Translations under genes and position numbers: made by a program
Notes under the pieces: generated by a model
Database searches by the model: none
The model's input: the letters and a program-made list of their open reading frames with translations, nothing else
Told to the model about the DNA's origin: nothing
NCBI GenBank assembly: GCA_950295325.1
Contig: OX485805.1
Span: 32,167,501 to 32,231,500, forward strand
DNA: 64,000 nucleotides
From: Polytrichum commune
Lineage: Eukaryota; Streptophyta; Polytrichopsida; Polytrichales; Polytrichaceae
Reading direction: 5' to 3'
In this document: piece after piece, positions 12,413-23,590 of the stretch
How the letters are laid out: every line of letters begins with the position of its first letter
How positions within the stretch are numbered: position 1 is the stretch's first letter

Positions 12413-12830
12413 TTGTTGGGCTTTTGGCTCTTCGCAATGGTAGAACGGAATCTATGTATGAGGTTGTCACTGGGCTATTGGAGAAAAATCATTGGATGCC
12501 TCCCAACCAAGTAGCTTTAGCCGCTGATGGGGCTTCTAGTATGATGGGACACCGTACATGATTAGCGGCTAGAATGCATGTAGAGGTTCCAAGTCCCATA
12601 AATGTGCATGCCGGCGTTATTGGAATTATCAGAGACGAAGAGCCACATTGGTATGAGATCATGTGGTCTTTTAAATTCCATTCTTACTTGAACTTGCTTG
12701 TAGATGTTTTACAAGAGTTAAATAAATTGAATATCAAATTTCAATATGATATGGTTGATATCACAAATATTAGTATAACCATCGATATCACTGTTTCAAG
12801 TTTATCACATCATTTTGGTAAGGGAGAACT
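12413..12830 (+). pseudogene. hAT-like transposase remnant
   Basis: Translation from 12413 gives a stretch ending in VALAADGASSMMGHRT, a stop, then LAARMHVEVP. This matches the hAT/DUF4371-type core in which the Asp of a DGAS.M segment is followed by a G..aaRL....P block and a His. About 100 codons later LNKLNIKFQYDMVDI resembles the conserved helical part of the same proteins. The canonical Gly after the stop is lost, and the usual HC..H motif is only partly visible (NVHAG). The 5' part and the C-terminal dimerisation region were not found. Confidence 0.55.
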
Positions 12831-13259
12831 CCTGGAATTTACGGAAACACTTTGACATGAGTGTGAGAACAAAACGATATTTGAGGCTTGCCACATATGT
12901 TGTAGGATTGTGGAACACACAAATTGGCCTAAACTTCTGCAACTTTGGTAGAAAATTATACTCATTCCATCAAGTATTGTTATTTGTGGGAGAGGATTTT
13001 CCAAACAAAATGCAATCAAAAGCCACTTGCGCAATAGGTTGAACTTGAAGACTCTTATGCGGGTCTCTCTTTGTGGGTTGAAGTGGATGCAATGGATTGG
13101 GCTACCATCTTCAACAATTGAGACCAAAGGACACTTAAGCTCGATTGATAGTTTTTTAAATTTTTACAAATCAAAATAGCCGGCGTCGCTAGGGTTTCCT
13201 CGCGGCTGCCACGTGTTGTCGTTCCATGTGGCGCCGTTCTAGAATGGACATGGGCTGAG

Positions 13260-13460
13260 TGGATGGGATGGGATGGGATGGGGGGTGGGCATGGGAAGAT
13301 GGGTGAAATGGGAGGAGATGGGATGGAGAGATGGGGGGATGGGGGAAATGGGAGGAGATGGGATGGGGAGATCAGGGGATGGGGGGAAATGCGATGGGAG
13401 ATGGATGTAAAAGTAATGAAGGCATTACAAAGCATATGTATATGTATATGTATATGTAAT
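13260..13460. repeat. GA/GT-rich minisatellite and short TATG run
   Basis: From 13260 to 13400 the sequence is a degenerate repeat of GGGATGGGGAGAT-like units. From about 13433 to 13456 it is a run of ATGTAT units. Long frames across this segment on both strands are by-products of the repeat. Confidence 0.7.
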
Positions 13461-13571
13461 GGAGGCATTAATCACATTAACTTGAAGAGCTTAGTATGAA
13501 TACATGAATTTTGTGTGTCGTATGCCCTTAGTACCTTTACATTTGGATTCTTTGTAAACATATTTTCAAAA

Positions 13572-14544
13572 TGTCGCACACCTCTCCATGAGGAGTGCCC
13601 GAAACACCATGGGCACAAGGGAGACCCCGGAGTGACACCGGGACTTGTGGCGCCGTTGGTGAGTGGGCCCAAGTGATCCTAGTGTGGGCGGGGGCCCCGG
13701 GCGTTGGGAACGCCTCCCACCCACGGAGACTAGGAGGCATGAGGGTAGGGCCATGAGCTATGCCTAGCTTATGGCGTGGTGATTCCATAAAGCTCAAGAA
13801 CACCTCAATCGGAGGTGTGAGCTAGGAGTTAAGGCAATTTGAGTGGGGCGTGTCCCGGGACAGCGACCTGGTAGCGTAGTGGCCTGGGAGTGGTTCCCGG
13901 GACTGCCAAGGTTTGAACAGGCCTAACTTCCTCAATACGTGGTCGAATGGGGCAAGTGAGGAGTCCATCGGCATCTACGTGAATCGTAGATTAAGATGGA
14001 GTGGTTGCTTGTTAACATCAGACATCATACAAGGAAGTTATGATGTTCTGAAGCTGTTGGGGGCTTCTAGGCCCAGCAGCTAAAGGAAAATGTCTACTCG
14101 GCCCCAACTCTTGGTAGAGAGACAAAAGGTCTCTTGACGGTGGGGTAGGGGCCTCGCCTAGAATGCTAGAGGCTTTTATGGGTGAGGTGGTGTGGCCTCA
14201 CCCACCCAAGGCCGAACGGCACGGCCTCCATGGGCATTGGCCCAATGTGAGGCCATAGTTGCCTAATATGCTTCGGGTTGTTGTAGTGTTGCTCCGGCAA
14301 CGCGATGATCAACATGGGATTGGACTTCCATGGATGAAAGTCCACATCTAGAAATGGGTTACCGATTAAGGGGGTGAGTCCCGAAAACAAAGTAGGAGGG
14401 TTGGTTCCCCTCCTATGAAGTGTAAGATCCGGGGTAGGAGGAGCTAACCATTAGCATGGCGGTATGCGAAGGGTTGGCACTCGTAACCTTTGCTAGAAAT
14501 GGAAATTGGCAAGATTTTTAAGGGGACTAGCAAGGGTTGCGACA
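13572..14544. mobile_element. solo LTR, copy 1 (973 bp, TSD CAAAA)
   Basis: The segment begins TGTCGCACACC, ends GGGTTGCGACA and is flanked on both sides by CAAAA (13567-13571 and 14545-14549), a 5-bp target-site duplication. It is the reverse complement of the element at 48619-49590, with similar sequence throughout. TG...CA ends, 5-bp duplications and the absence of internal retrotransposon genes identify it as a solo LTR left by LTR-LTR recombination. Which strand is the sense strand is unknown. Confidence 0.85.
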
Positions 14545-14583
14545 CAAAAAGTACGTTAAGTTAATTCATACTGAACAATGTAT

Positions 14584-15080
14584 GTCATTTAGTGGGTTTT
14601 CGATGAAGAATTCACCCCCAAGAATATGTATATGGTGTTTTGAAGTATAGAGTTTTCAAGAACAAGATATCTTTCAAGTTGAACCATGGTTCTTAAAATA
14701 AACATTACATATATAAATGACCGGATTTGAAATTGTAGAGAGGGGCTATCCGTTTTCTTACAAGAGGTGGACGGAAATCCAATTTCTAATAGGACGTCAA
14801 TTCAGTTAATTAGGTGCCAACTTGAACTAACAATCGTATAGTACATTGTACTTTAATTTTCACCAATGAGCCATATGGTCGGATATTTGGCTAGCATCAA
14901 ATGTATGTCATAGGTTTTTTTATGAAGAATCCACCCCCAAGGATGTGTATATGGTGTTCTCAAATATAGAGTTTTCATAAACGAGATATCTTTCAAGTTG
15001 AACCATGGTTCTTCAAATAAATATTACATTCATAAATGACCAATTTGAGATTGTGGAGAAGGGCTAGTATCAACTCTAAG
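14584..15080. repeat. direct duplication, about 165-bp units
   Basis: Two copies, about 14585-14750 and 14905-15075, share long stretches such as GATATCTTTCAAGTTGAACC and the surrounding 150 bp. Neither copy encodes a recognisable protein. Confidence 0.6.
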
Positions 15081-15940
15081 CTTAAATTAAGTTAGTGCGA
15101 TTTGGGTTTTTGAGGAGTCAATATTGTTTGTGTGTGTAATGTATCATATTAACGACCAAATCCTAAACCCTAAAATCACATACACAACTTTCACAAACCC
15201 TAAACCCTAACCCCAAACCCCAAACCCTACATTCCTACATTTTTTTATCTTACCAACTTTTCTTAATATATGTGGCCATGTTGTGGTCTATGGGCATGTC
15301 AAAATGGTCTACCGATGTTGGTTGGATTGGAAATTGCTTTATTCGGTTCACAAGAACTATAATAATTGAGAATCATGTCAATTGTCATTTTGAGATTCAA
15401 AATTAATAGATTTCGGATAAAGCTTTGGTTCAGGTGAAAAATGAAATTTGAAATGCTCCATCTTTCACCTTAATAGTGTTGAGTGCAATTTGATCACACA
15501 ATCCAAACTTAATCTTATTATAACATGCATGTCTTAAGACTTTACTTTAAATCAACACTTTTAGGTATGAGCATGCACATACTTCTCGTAGGATGTAAAA
15601 TACATCATTGTAAGTGTGACTTGACGTAAGTATGGTTTCAATTGTTATGATTACTCTATTGTATTCACCATTCCAAATTAATTAAACCTTTCCACACATG
15701 CCATTTTAATTCATTATTTTCACACTTAGGGTTACATTTGAATTAAAACCTAACTTACATCTACGTATGATTAGTTCATATCCTCAATCTACCCTAGTAC
15801 AAGCCATTATGGATTAACCCAATTTTTTAATGGTTTTCATGCACTTGGTGAGCATATTACGGGCATGTTTTGATGTGAATCATATAATCATCCCTGCAAT
15901 TTTAGGGGCCTCCACAACATGTTTTTACCCACTCTTACCT

Positions 15941-15976
<36 letters not shown>

Positions 15977-16425
15977 CACATACCTTCATAACATTTATTA
16001 GGTCTCAATTGTCAATTAACTTGGACTTCACACCTTGGTCGCAAATCATTTAATATTCTATATTATCCAACATCATATTTAGATATTATGTATCTATTAT
16101 ATATATATATATACATATATTCATAAGACCTTGGTAATTGGTAACACCTAAGGTGTGCGACCGATTTACATATTTTCAATATCATGTTGCGTGCATGCAA
16201 TACATGTTCCATACATAATGTTATTTATATAGTTGCGCATGGATGGAATGTCATATTAGTAGGTCAAAGTAGGTGGCGGGAATCTTCTTTTTAAAGAACA
16301 TCTAAGGGAATATGTTTTCTAAGAGCGTCTAACCACCGTAGAGAAGTACTTAAAGCTCTTCCCCCCACAGCAAAGTTTTTTTTTACGGCAGACGCCAAGT
16401 GTGTGCTCTAGAGACCCGATGGTGG
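15081..16425. other. intergenic, microsatellites only
   Basis: Holds a degenerate CCCTAAA-like run near 15195-15230, a TG/TA microsatellite near 15942-15976, and a TA run near 16098-16116. No gene was recognised. Confidence 0.5.
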
Positions 16426-16430
16426 GGAGT

Positions 16431-17410
16431 TTACGAACGTGCATTCGTAAGTACCACGTAAGAACCTAGTCTACGTTCAGAGACTTATATACAGATATAT
16501 ATATGAATTGTCATATGCATTGAAAATATGTCACTAATATACAAACATGCATTCATAAATATGCCATCCAGGATCTTATGGATGTACGTTTGTATTTCGC
16601 CCACGTATCCGTTTTCTCCAAATGCACATAGGATGGACGGGAATTTATGAACGTGCGTTCGTAAAGATCACCTGGGATTATTGTCCACGCATCCAACAAC
16701 ATCCCTTCATTTATCGACGTCTATGCAGACATTGAGTATGGCAGTTATATGTGAACGGACGTTCGTATTTTCCACACGTCTATTTGCACCAAATGCACTT
16801 AGGTTCTCCAAATTTACGAACGTGCGTTCGTAAATACCACATGGGAGTATGGTCGATGCATCCAACAACATACTTCCATACACACATCTTTTTGCATATA
16901 ACCACACAGTATGGCAGAGATAGACACGAACGGCCGTTCATAAATATGCCATCCCATGATTTCCTAGGGAACATCGGTATATGGTACACCCTGCCATTTG
17001 CCCCTACTATAAATAGGGTGACATGTCTTCGAACAACGTATGGCCTGAGTTGTCACAATGGCGGCGGGTCCAAGTGGTTTTTTTACATTTACTGTTTCAG
17101 CAAGAACTTACGAACGGCCGTTCGTATACATAACTTCCGCAAATATATGTGGGGGGTGTACACACGACCGTCCATATTTCCTATCTTATACTCTTTATTT
17201 ATCGTGACGATGATCGATATACATATTGTAGTGTGCAGACGACTATTATATCTTCCATCCATATCATTTGGGAGGTTGCGATACGTATGCATATTGCATG
17301 CGGACAACGATGTATATATGAGTATTGGTTGCTCCTCAAAATTGTGTGTTCCGTTTGCCATGTACATTTCTTCATAGATTGGGTTGAATTTTTCGTCCGC
17401 GCGTTCGTCA
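16431..17410. repeat. array of about 20-24-bp palindromes, family B
   Basis: The consensus is arm TTACGAACG, a 2-bp centre, arm CGTTCGTAA. Clear copies start at 16431 (centre TG), 16645 (TG), 16749 (GA), 16812 (TG, perfect over 24 bp), about 16925 (GC) and 17108 (GC). Degenerate copies lie near 16541, 16584, 17162 and 17392. Distances are often close to multiples of 50-60 bp. Spacers share short blocks such as CATCCAACAACAT. The reading frames at 16751-17377 and 17089-17469 cross the repeat and have no recognised domain. Confidence 0.8.
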
Positions 17411-17734
17411 ACAGATGTGAGTATCATGTCATTTGTTGGTGTGCAACCCTTGCCATGGTTGCTCAACAAATCATTTCAACGCCCTTCACGAATAATATAT
17501 ATCACAATGTGATATAGGTGTCAATTGACATGGGAATCCCCTTGAGTTTTTGCATATGACATTGCATTGTTTTCAAACACGCGTTCATTTTTATTTGTGA
17601 GGTCTTCCCATTGGTGCCCCAAGAGTTGTTTGTAAATTTTGGGCCATATATTTAGACAGATAATTTGTGCGCATGATCCCACATGCTTACTTCATGGATC
17701 CCACAAGCAAACGCAATCAATTTTGTTGGCCAAA

Positions 17735-18029
17735 TTACCTCCTCACAAAGGCCTCCGCAGATATAATTCTAACCGCGTGCCTCGCGGAGATAAGGAGCGT
17801 CGACGGGATCACATATTGGTAGACGATTCTATCCGTCTCGTGTCCACCAAGGACTGTTGTGCGAGGAAATGTTGCCAATTCTTTCCGCACGAACAAATTA
17901 GGTCTCTTCGTCAAGAGATGTGGCTTGCAGATTTTCGTATGAGATCCGCAAAAAAACTCGAGGTCCACAGAAATTTGCACATTGATACCCATGGCCATAA
18001 GGTGGTGACCCTTGAGAATGTGGAAGTGT
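17735..18029 (+). pseudogene. DUF7869-like transposase, N-terminal fragment (copy 3)
   Basis: Encodes the same conserved block as the gene at 2310-4301: KDCCARKCCQFFP, EMWLADFRMRSAKKLEVHR and KVVTLENVEV. Residue similarity is clear, but the DNA is more diverged than between the other two copies. Similarity breaks off at about 18029, where copia sequence begins. Confidence 0.7.
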
Positions 18030-18300
18030 GGATTTGAACAAATTAAACCAACTATTATTTTGCGACAACCAAAGTTGTATTGCCTTAACCCAAAATCCGA
18101 AATTCCACGCAAGAACGAAGCACATGGAAATACAGCAGCACTTCGTACGAGAAAAAACACTTAATGGAGAAGTGGAAATCCAATATAGTAATACCGAAGT
18201 ACATTATGCAGATTTCGTCACAAAAAGTTTACCTTGACCTAAACACGAGTTATGTAAACTAAAACTAGGCGTTCCAAGTACAAAAGGAGAGTAGTGAGTA
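18030..18300 (+). pseudogene. Ty1/copia polyprotein 3' end (RNase H C-terminus)
   Basis: The frame reads CDNQSCIALTQNPKFH, then RTKHMEIQQHFVRE and YADFVTKSLP, the hallmark C-terminus of the copia RNase H domain, followed by a stop at 18236-18238. Everything upstream in the element (gag, integrase, reverse transcriptase) is absent, replaced by the DUF7869-like fragment. Confidence 0.85.
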
Positions 18301-18325
18301 GCCACATTGTACACTACAGGGGGAG

Positions 18326-18600
18326 TGTAGAAATGTAGTGTAACATTCAAGCTACATAATTATACGTTACATATACATGTACAGAATATAAGTTCGTGTC
18401 TATTGCCATGGATCAACCCTTTGAGTATCAAAGGTTAGGTAGAAGGAGCATGACTCTTTTACAAGCTAATAAGGCTTGTAAGGTCACATCCATTAGTGTA
18501 CAATATAAAGGGATTGTTTCCCAAGTAATCAATTCATTCCGGTGAAAGCTTACATTTTCCAAGCGTACCTAGGTAGTCGAGTCTTCCTTAATTACATCTT
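18326..18600 (+). mobile_element. copia 3' LTR
   Basis: Begins TGTAGAAATG directly after a polypurine tract (AGGGGGAG, about 18318-18325), as in copia elements. A TATA-like ATATAAA lies at about 18502, consistent with an LTR promoter on the plus strand. The right end is uncertain; 18600 is an estimate. The amidinotransferase stop codon lies about 130 bp beyond, on the opposite strand. Confidence 0.65.
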
Positions 18601-18731
18601 GGCATGTGCAGTGCAGATACTAGGATTGAACACTATCTAGTCGACGGATTCAGACGACCACCGACAAGTACACTGCTGCCAGTCTCAAAATGTTACGGTC
18701 AAGGTTCCATGGGGCAAGGATCGGAGGAACC

Positions 18732-20099
18732 TCAGAAGTAAGATTCGAGCTTGCTCTGGCGCCGGACATCGACAGTAGCGCAGTGGAAGGAGCCTCCGAG
18801 AGCCATGAAGTTACGGAGGGGGACCGGAACAGGGGTGAATCCCCAAGCCTTGAACGCATTGATGCATTCGGTCTCGTGTGCTTCAACAAGCACACGGTTC
18901 TCGTCGATGGACAGCACATTGGCGGTGGCGATCCAAGGGGAGGTGAAGTAGAGAGGGTTCTTGGCAGGGGAGAGCTCAGGGGTAGCAGCCTGGAAGATTT
19001 CCCAACCCTTGAACATCTCGGGAAGATGCAAATCCAAGGTTTTCCCCTTGTAGGTGAAGGTGGAGTGCAGCGGGCCAGTTGTGCAAGGTCTGTCAGGGTT
19101 GAGCAAAAGCTTCCCGGGGGCCAGAGGGACGAAATCTGCGTCCAAGTGCATCGTGTCTGGGCCAGTCTGGAAGTCAAGGATGTGGATTCGGTAGTCATTA
19201 CCAATGTTTCGCTGCATCCATTGAATGCCAGTGTAATTCGTAACCCCACTTCGTTGTGTGAAGATATCCTTGCCGAAGCGCATGAACTCGGCCGCGTCGA
19301 AGATGGGCTCAAATTCTGTTGTTGCCCAGTCACCAGGCTGATCCTTACCCTCGAACTCACTCTCGGAAACGTAAAGCTCATCGCTCATCTGGGGCTTGGG
19401 AGCAGCTGTCCACTTGGCACCTTCACGGAAATACTCTTTGATCAGCTTCCGGTAAGCCCTGTACTCGAAGAAACGTGACCTCCATCCCATGGGAGCCTCG
19501 ATAATCTCATTGCCCACCACGATAAGCACGTCACGGGGCATCGCTGCGTACAGACCCGATTGGCATTCGAAGTCGGGCGTCTTGAAGCTCTTAGAGAAGT
19601 CATCCGGGTTTGGTACACTTGGTCGTCGAACCTTCACACCCTCCTTGTACAGAACCTCGGCGAGGTAGTCGAGCTCTTTAGCTGCGTTGGCTATCAGCTC
19701 TGCGGGGAACGGTTGGCCTGCCTTGGAGTTGAACATGTCCCAGTACTGCTTCTTCACAACTTGCTTCTCTGCGATGTGCAGAGGGCAGAATGAGGCACCT
19801 TCCACTGTGCCCACGATCACCTCCTCCAGTAAACTCCATTCGTTGTGTGAGTTCACGACTGGGAGTTTCTCCTTCAATTGGGTTGACTTGATGAGATCTT
19901 GGCTTACTGCTACCTCGGAAGCTTGGGCTTGGACTCGCAGCCGACGAGGAGGAGCGGTACTGCGGGAGGAGGAAGAAGATGCTCCAATCTTCACTCTGGA
20001 GACAATATTCTCACATAATCTGGATGATGACAAAGAGGCGGTGTCTCCTGGAACGACCGCTGCGCGCACACTTAATGACGATCCACATGCGAGCGCCAT
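18732..20099 (-). CDS. glycine amidinotransferase-like protein, plastid-targeted leader
   Basis: A 455-residue, single-exon, intact gene. The family transfers an amidino group from arginine to an amine; in animals the product is guanidinoacetate, the creatine precursor, and cyanobacterial relatives act in toxin pathways. The substrate here is unknown. Residues 1 to about 62 are Ser/Ala/Arg-rich and acid-poor, like a plastid (or mitochondrial) transit peptide, and the mature domain starts near VVNSHNEWSLLEEVIVG. Catalytic residues expected for the family are present: Asp268 in FDAAEFMRFGKD, His318 in DTMHLDADF, and Cys440 in GGSFHC near the C-terminus. The ATG at 20099 is chosen because it gives the complete leader. 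It is convergent with a copia LTR downstream. Other amidinotransferases of the same fold are possible, but not a hydrolase, given the sequence around Cys440. Confidence 0.93.
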   Translation of the reverse strand: MALACGSSLSVRAAVVPGDTASLSSSRLCENIVSRVKIGASSSSSRSTAPPRRLRVQAQASEVAVSQDLIKSTQLKEKLPVVNSHNEWSLLEEVIVGTVEGASFCPLHIAEKQVVKKQYWDMFNSKAGQPFPAELIANAAKELDYLAEVLYKEGVKVRRPSVPNPDDFSKSFKTPDFECQSGLYAAMPRDVLIVVGNEIIEAPMGWRSRFFEYRAYRKLIKEYFREGAKWTAAPKPQMSDELYVSESEFEGKDQPGDWATTEFEPIFDAAEFMRFGKDIFTQRSGVTNYTGIQWMQRNIGNDYRIHILDFQTGPDTMHLDADFVPLAPGKLLLNPDRPCTTGPLHSTFTYKGKTLDLHLPEMFKGWEIFQAATPELSPAKNPLYFTSPWIATANVLSIDENRVLVEAHETECINAFKAWGFTPVPVPLRNFMALGGSFHCATVDVRRQSKLESYF

Positions 20100-22350
20100 C
20101 TTGGTGATGCCAACTGCTTGTCACCGGCTCCTGGTTCTGCTACTGCGACACACATCGACTCCAAGATTAAAATTAGAGAACTGCAAATAATATGATGTAC
20201 ACACAGATTTGAGTGCTTTGCCGCAAATGTGCGCTTCAGCATGATCGGATTGTGTAAATCTGACTGACTTTAATTCTAGTGTGCTCTAGTCTTGATCTCC
20301 GTAGCCAGGTAAATCAGGAGCACAAGATTGCGAGAACATTTGAGAACTCCATCGCAAAGCGGCAAATGTGTATTTTTCCTATGAGGTCAACCTACGGACA
20401 CAACATTCTACCTACCTTTGACACCCAAGACTCCAACTGAATTGCAATAGAACATATAAACAAGCGACTTGATCATGCATAAAGGCCCAGAGGTTACCCA
20501 GGAAGGTGCAACTGTGTAAGCTTAGGTGACACACCTTCAATTCTACCTCAGACGTAATGGATACAGGAATCCGGGAGCGAACACGATGGAGATGATTGCA
20601 CCCATCTCACTCTATTTATCACCCAAGCAGAGGGATGGAGGGAGATCGTCCCAATACCCATTTTTCACTGTAATCGATTCCATTCCCACTAGGTTCGATG
20701 AATTTACTGTTCTTGCGATCCATCGTGACGATGAGTACAACAGTGACTCGTCATACACTTACGCACAGACCCTCTGTACCTACAAGCCTGTCTCTCTGAC
20801 AGGAAGGGACCAAGCAAGAAACATGTGCAGTAGTGGCATATTCTGGATCCCATGCCACCGCACAAGTGGCATCAAGTCTGGAATTGTCCGTTGCATGCAT
20901 GAAAGACAAAATTCCCTTCCCTGGATGTCTGCAGTCATTCCATCGGTTTAAAGTAAAATCAGTGATGAATTGCATCATCGCTTGAATTATGCCAACCAAT
21001 CGACATCTTCATTCGCACCAAAATACCTTTGGATATGTTCCAGTCAGGTACACTCTCATAGATGTGGGCAGACGCATGCGGCGAACGGGGATTGCGAAAT
21101 CAAGATCCACTCAAAGCTCCAAGACTTTTAAGTGGCGGATCAGGTTATCCTCTCCTAGACGTTCGCAGTGTCTAGTTTCCACGTCGCACTGAGAACGTGG
21201 GCCCGTTTCCATACACGTGACTAGCATGACACTGTTGGAACACGTTGACTCGTTAGACTCCCCGAGTCCGCTCTCCCAGCCTCCGGCCCAGTCGGTTCTG
21301 CTCCGAACAAAGTGCGTTGTCATCAAAGTCCGAGTCATCAAAGTGCGTTGATAAACTTAAATACCTGAACAAATCGGCTACGTTACCTGAAAATCCATCA
21401 ATAGAACCCTCACATTTTGCGCAGTTTCATCAGGGTTAGATAGTGATAGATGATAAACGATGGATATTACCTGAAACGGTCTGTTTCAACGCGAAAGAAT
21501 CGAAGTAAACCCATAAAACCAAAAACCAGCACCTTAATCCAGTTCTTGCGAGAAAGAGGTTTCGATTCGGTGTTATAAAACTGATGAATCCCACCCACGG
21601 CCCTTGGTTCAAATTTGCAAACCCATAATTAGTATGCAGTGCATACTATCAAATTCCGCTTTGTCCTGATGGAACTAGTTCCCATAACAATGAACGGGAA
21701 GAACCGACTGCTAGTTACAGATGAACCGGTTGAGTTTGAGAAATAACCGGTTGAAGTTCAAGACTTCATGAAAATTACCCATCAATTTAGAAGAATATAT
21801 GGAATATACGTCAAGTTATTAAAGAAAAATCAAAAGATCAAAACATGTTACTGGGTGGACAACAGACACTTAATAGGACAATTTTGTTGCAGCTAGCAAG
21901 ACAAATTTTGCACCGAATGCGTAGGCAGAACCATACATGATGCTGTCTTATTGTGGGGTTATGACTTAAAGGGTTTAAGAAAACAGAGACAAACTCGGTG
22001 TTACAGTACCAGTATCAATCATGACAAAAAGTTCAGCTTAGCCTGTGGCTCGAAAATTCGAAATCACCAACCATTGTCACGATGAAATCGCTCAAGACAT
22101 ACAAACACCTGTTTCTTAATGTCATACAATGTATTCTCTCTCTCAACAGCCAAAAATCTGTCAACAATTTCTGAGACCTTTCTAAGAGCATTCAAGCATC
22201 TGTGATGAATTCATTGGGCTGGATCAGCATTCTCAAAAAGTCAGTTTACAAGTTTCTTTGTTTTAAGGTACTTTTGCCAACTATACTTAGCACCTCCTTA
22301 GCACCAGAGGGGTAACTTAGAGGTGAACAAAAACTAGTGGTATTCATTTC
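20100..22350. other. amidinotransferase upstream region and intergenic DNA
   Basis: The first several hundred bases upstream of the gene must hold its promoter, but no clear TATA box or other element could be assigned. Frames such as 20526-20951 show no recognised domain. Confidence 0.4.
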
Positions 22351-22352
22351 CA

Positions 22353-22530
22353 CAACGTTATTAAGCAGTGTGCCTTTGTTCATGTGGGCCTTGAGAATAA
22401 AACTATGGGATGCTCCAACCTAGTGCAAGGAAACTCAAATTAAGTTAAAAATTTGAACTAGGTTGGGACATCCCATGGTTATACTCAGGGCCCACATGAC
22501 AAAAACACACTGCTTAATAATGTTATGTCA
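22353..22530. mobile_element. fold-back element (MITE-like), about 175 bp
   Basis: Two inverted arms of about 75 bp face each other. The left arm includes TTATTAAGCAGTGTG, CATGTGGGCC and CTATGGGATG; the right arm has their reverse complements, ending CACACTGCTTAATAA. The loop is short. Mismatches show moderate age. No transposase is present. Confidence 0.7.
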
Positions 22531-22813
22531 TGTCATCTACTAGAAATTTGCAGTGTCATCGTACATGACACAAAGCTGTGCATGCACAGCCACTGTGCCA
22601 GTATGCTATGACAGAAAATGGTCAGAGTCAGGAAATTAGTGATATTTCAAAATACATCCTTCTACCCATGCGTCGTTAATAATCACCGAATCATCCAGTT
22701 CTAGACTAATGCAAATCAATGTCGATCAGCACTCAATCTGTAATATCCTCTATGATAGTTTTCATAGAACCGAATTATACTTCCCAGTAAGAGGATGTTT
22801 CTGGCCTTCGTAG

Positions 22814-23590
22814 ACAGACATTCATTGAGTTGCAGAATACCTTAAATTGTTCAACAAAACAAAAGACAACAGCAACCAATATATTATTAAGGTTTGCATA
22901 ATAATTGCAGGAATCAGTCGAAATTATAAAACATATAATGTAAGGGTAATATCATCCAAACAAATATTAGTATTGAATTTGTGAATAAACTTATCTGCCA
23001 GAACAATAATATGAAGGATAAGTTATCATTGGTACTTCACTGGAGAGGATGCGTCATGCATTCGGCTATGGCTGTTGCATAATCTTCTGCTGACATTCCT
23101 GACAAGACATTATCCCCTACTAGGTGGCTTATTGCCAGAAGTTCCTTTTTGAGACTCGCATGATGGATATACCTGAATACATTGTATACAGACATTCATT
23201 GAGTTGCAGAATACCATAAATTGTTCAACAAAACAAAAGCCAACAGCAACCAAAATAATATCAAGATTTGCATAATAATTGCAGGAATCGGTTAAAATTA
23301 TAAAACATATAGTGTAAGGGTAATATCATCCAAACCAATTTTAGTATTGAATTTGTGAATAATTGATCAAGTGGATCAACTGATGTCTCACTTATCTGCC
23401 AGAACAATAATATGAAGGATAAGTTATCATTGGTACTTCACTGGAGAGGATGCGTCATGCATTCGGCTATGGTTGTTGTGCATTCTTCTGCTGACATTCC
23501 TGACAAGACATTATCCCTTACTAGGTGGTTTATTGCCAGAAGTTCCTTGTGAGACTCGCCTGATGGATATACCTGAATCAGGCCATGTGA
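22814..23590 (-). repeat. tandem duplication (about 374 bp) carrying a terminal-exon-like sequence
   Basis: Two copies start at about 22814 and 23188 and are highly similar. On the minus strand the right copy has a splice-acceptor-like CAG followed by an open stretch of about 44 codons (VYPSGESHKELLAINHLV, then SGMSAEE) ending AECMTHPLQ and a stop at about 23440. The left copy has one extra base in an A run that shifts the frame, then ends with the same AECMTHPLQ. This may be the last exon of an unrecognised or dead gene whose upstream exons would lie to the right. Confidence 0.45.

Noticed and set aside
18650-19478. Long frames overlapping the amidinotransferase on both strands (for example 18690-19478 plus)
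   Set aside because: Shadows of a GC-rich coding exon. Only the 455-codon frame has family motifs and catalytic residues.
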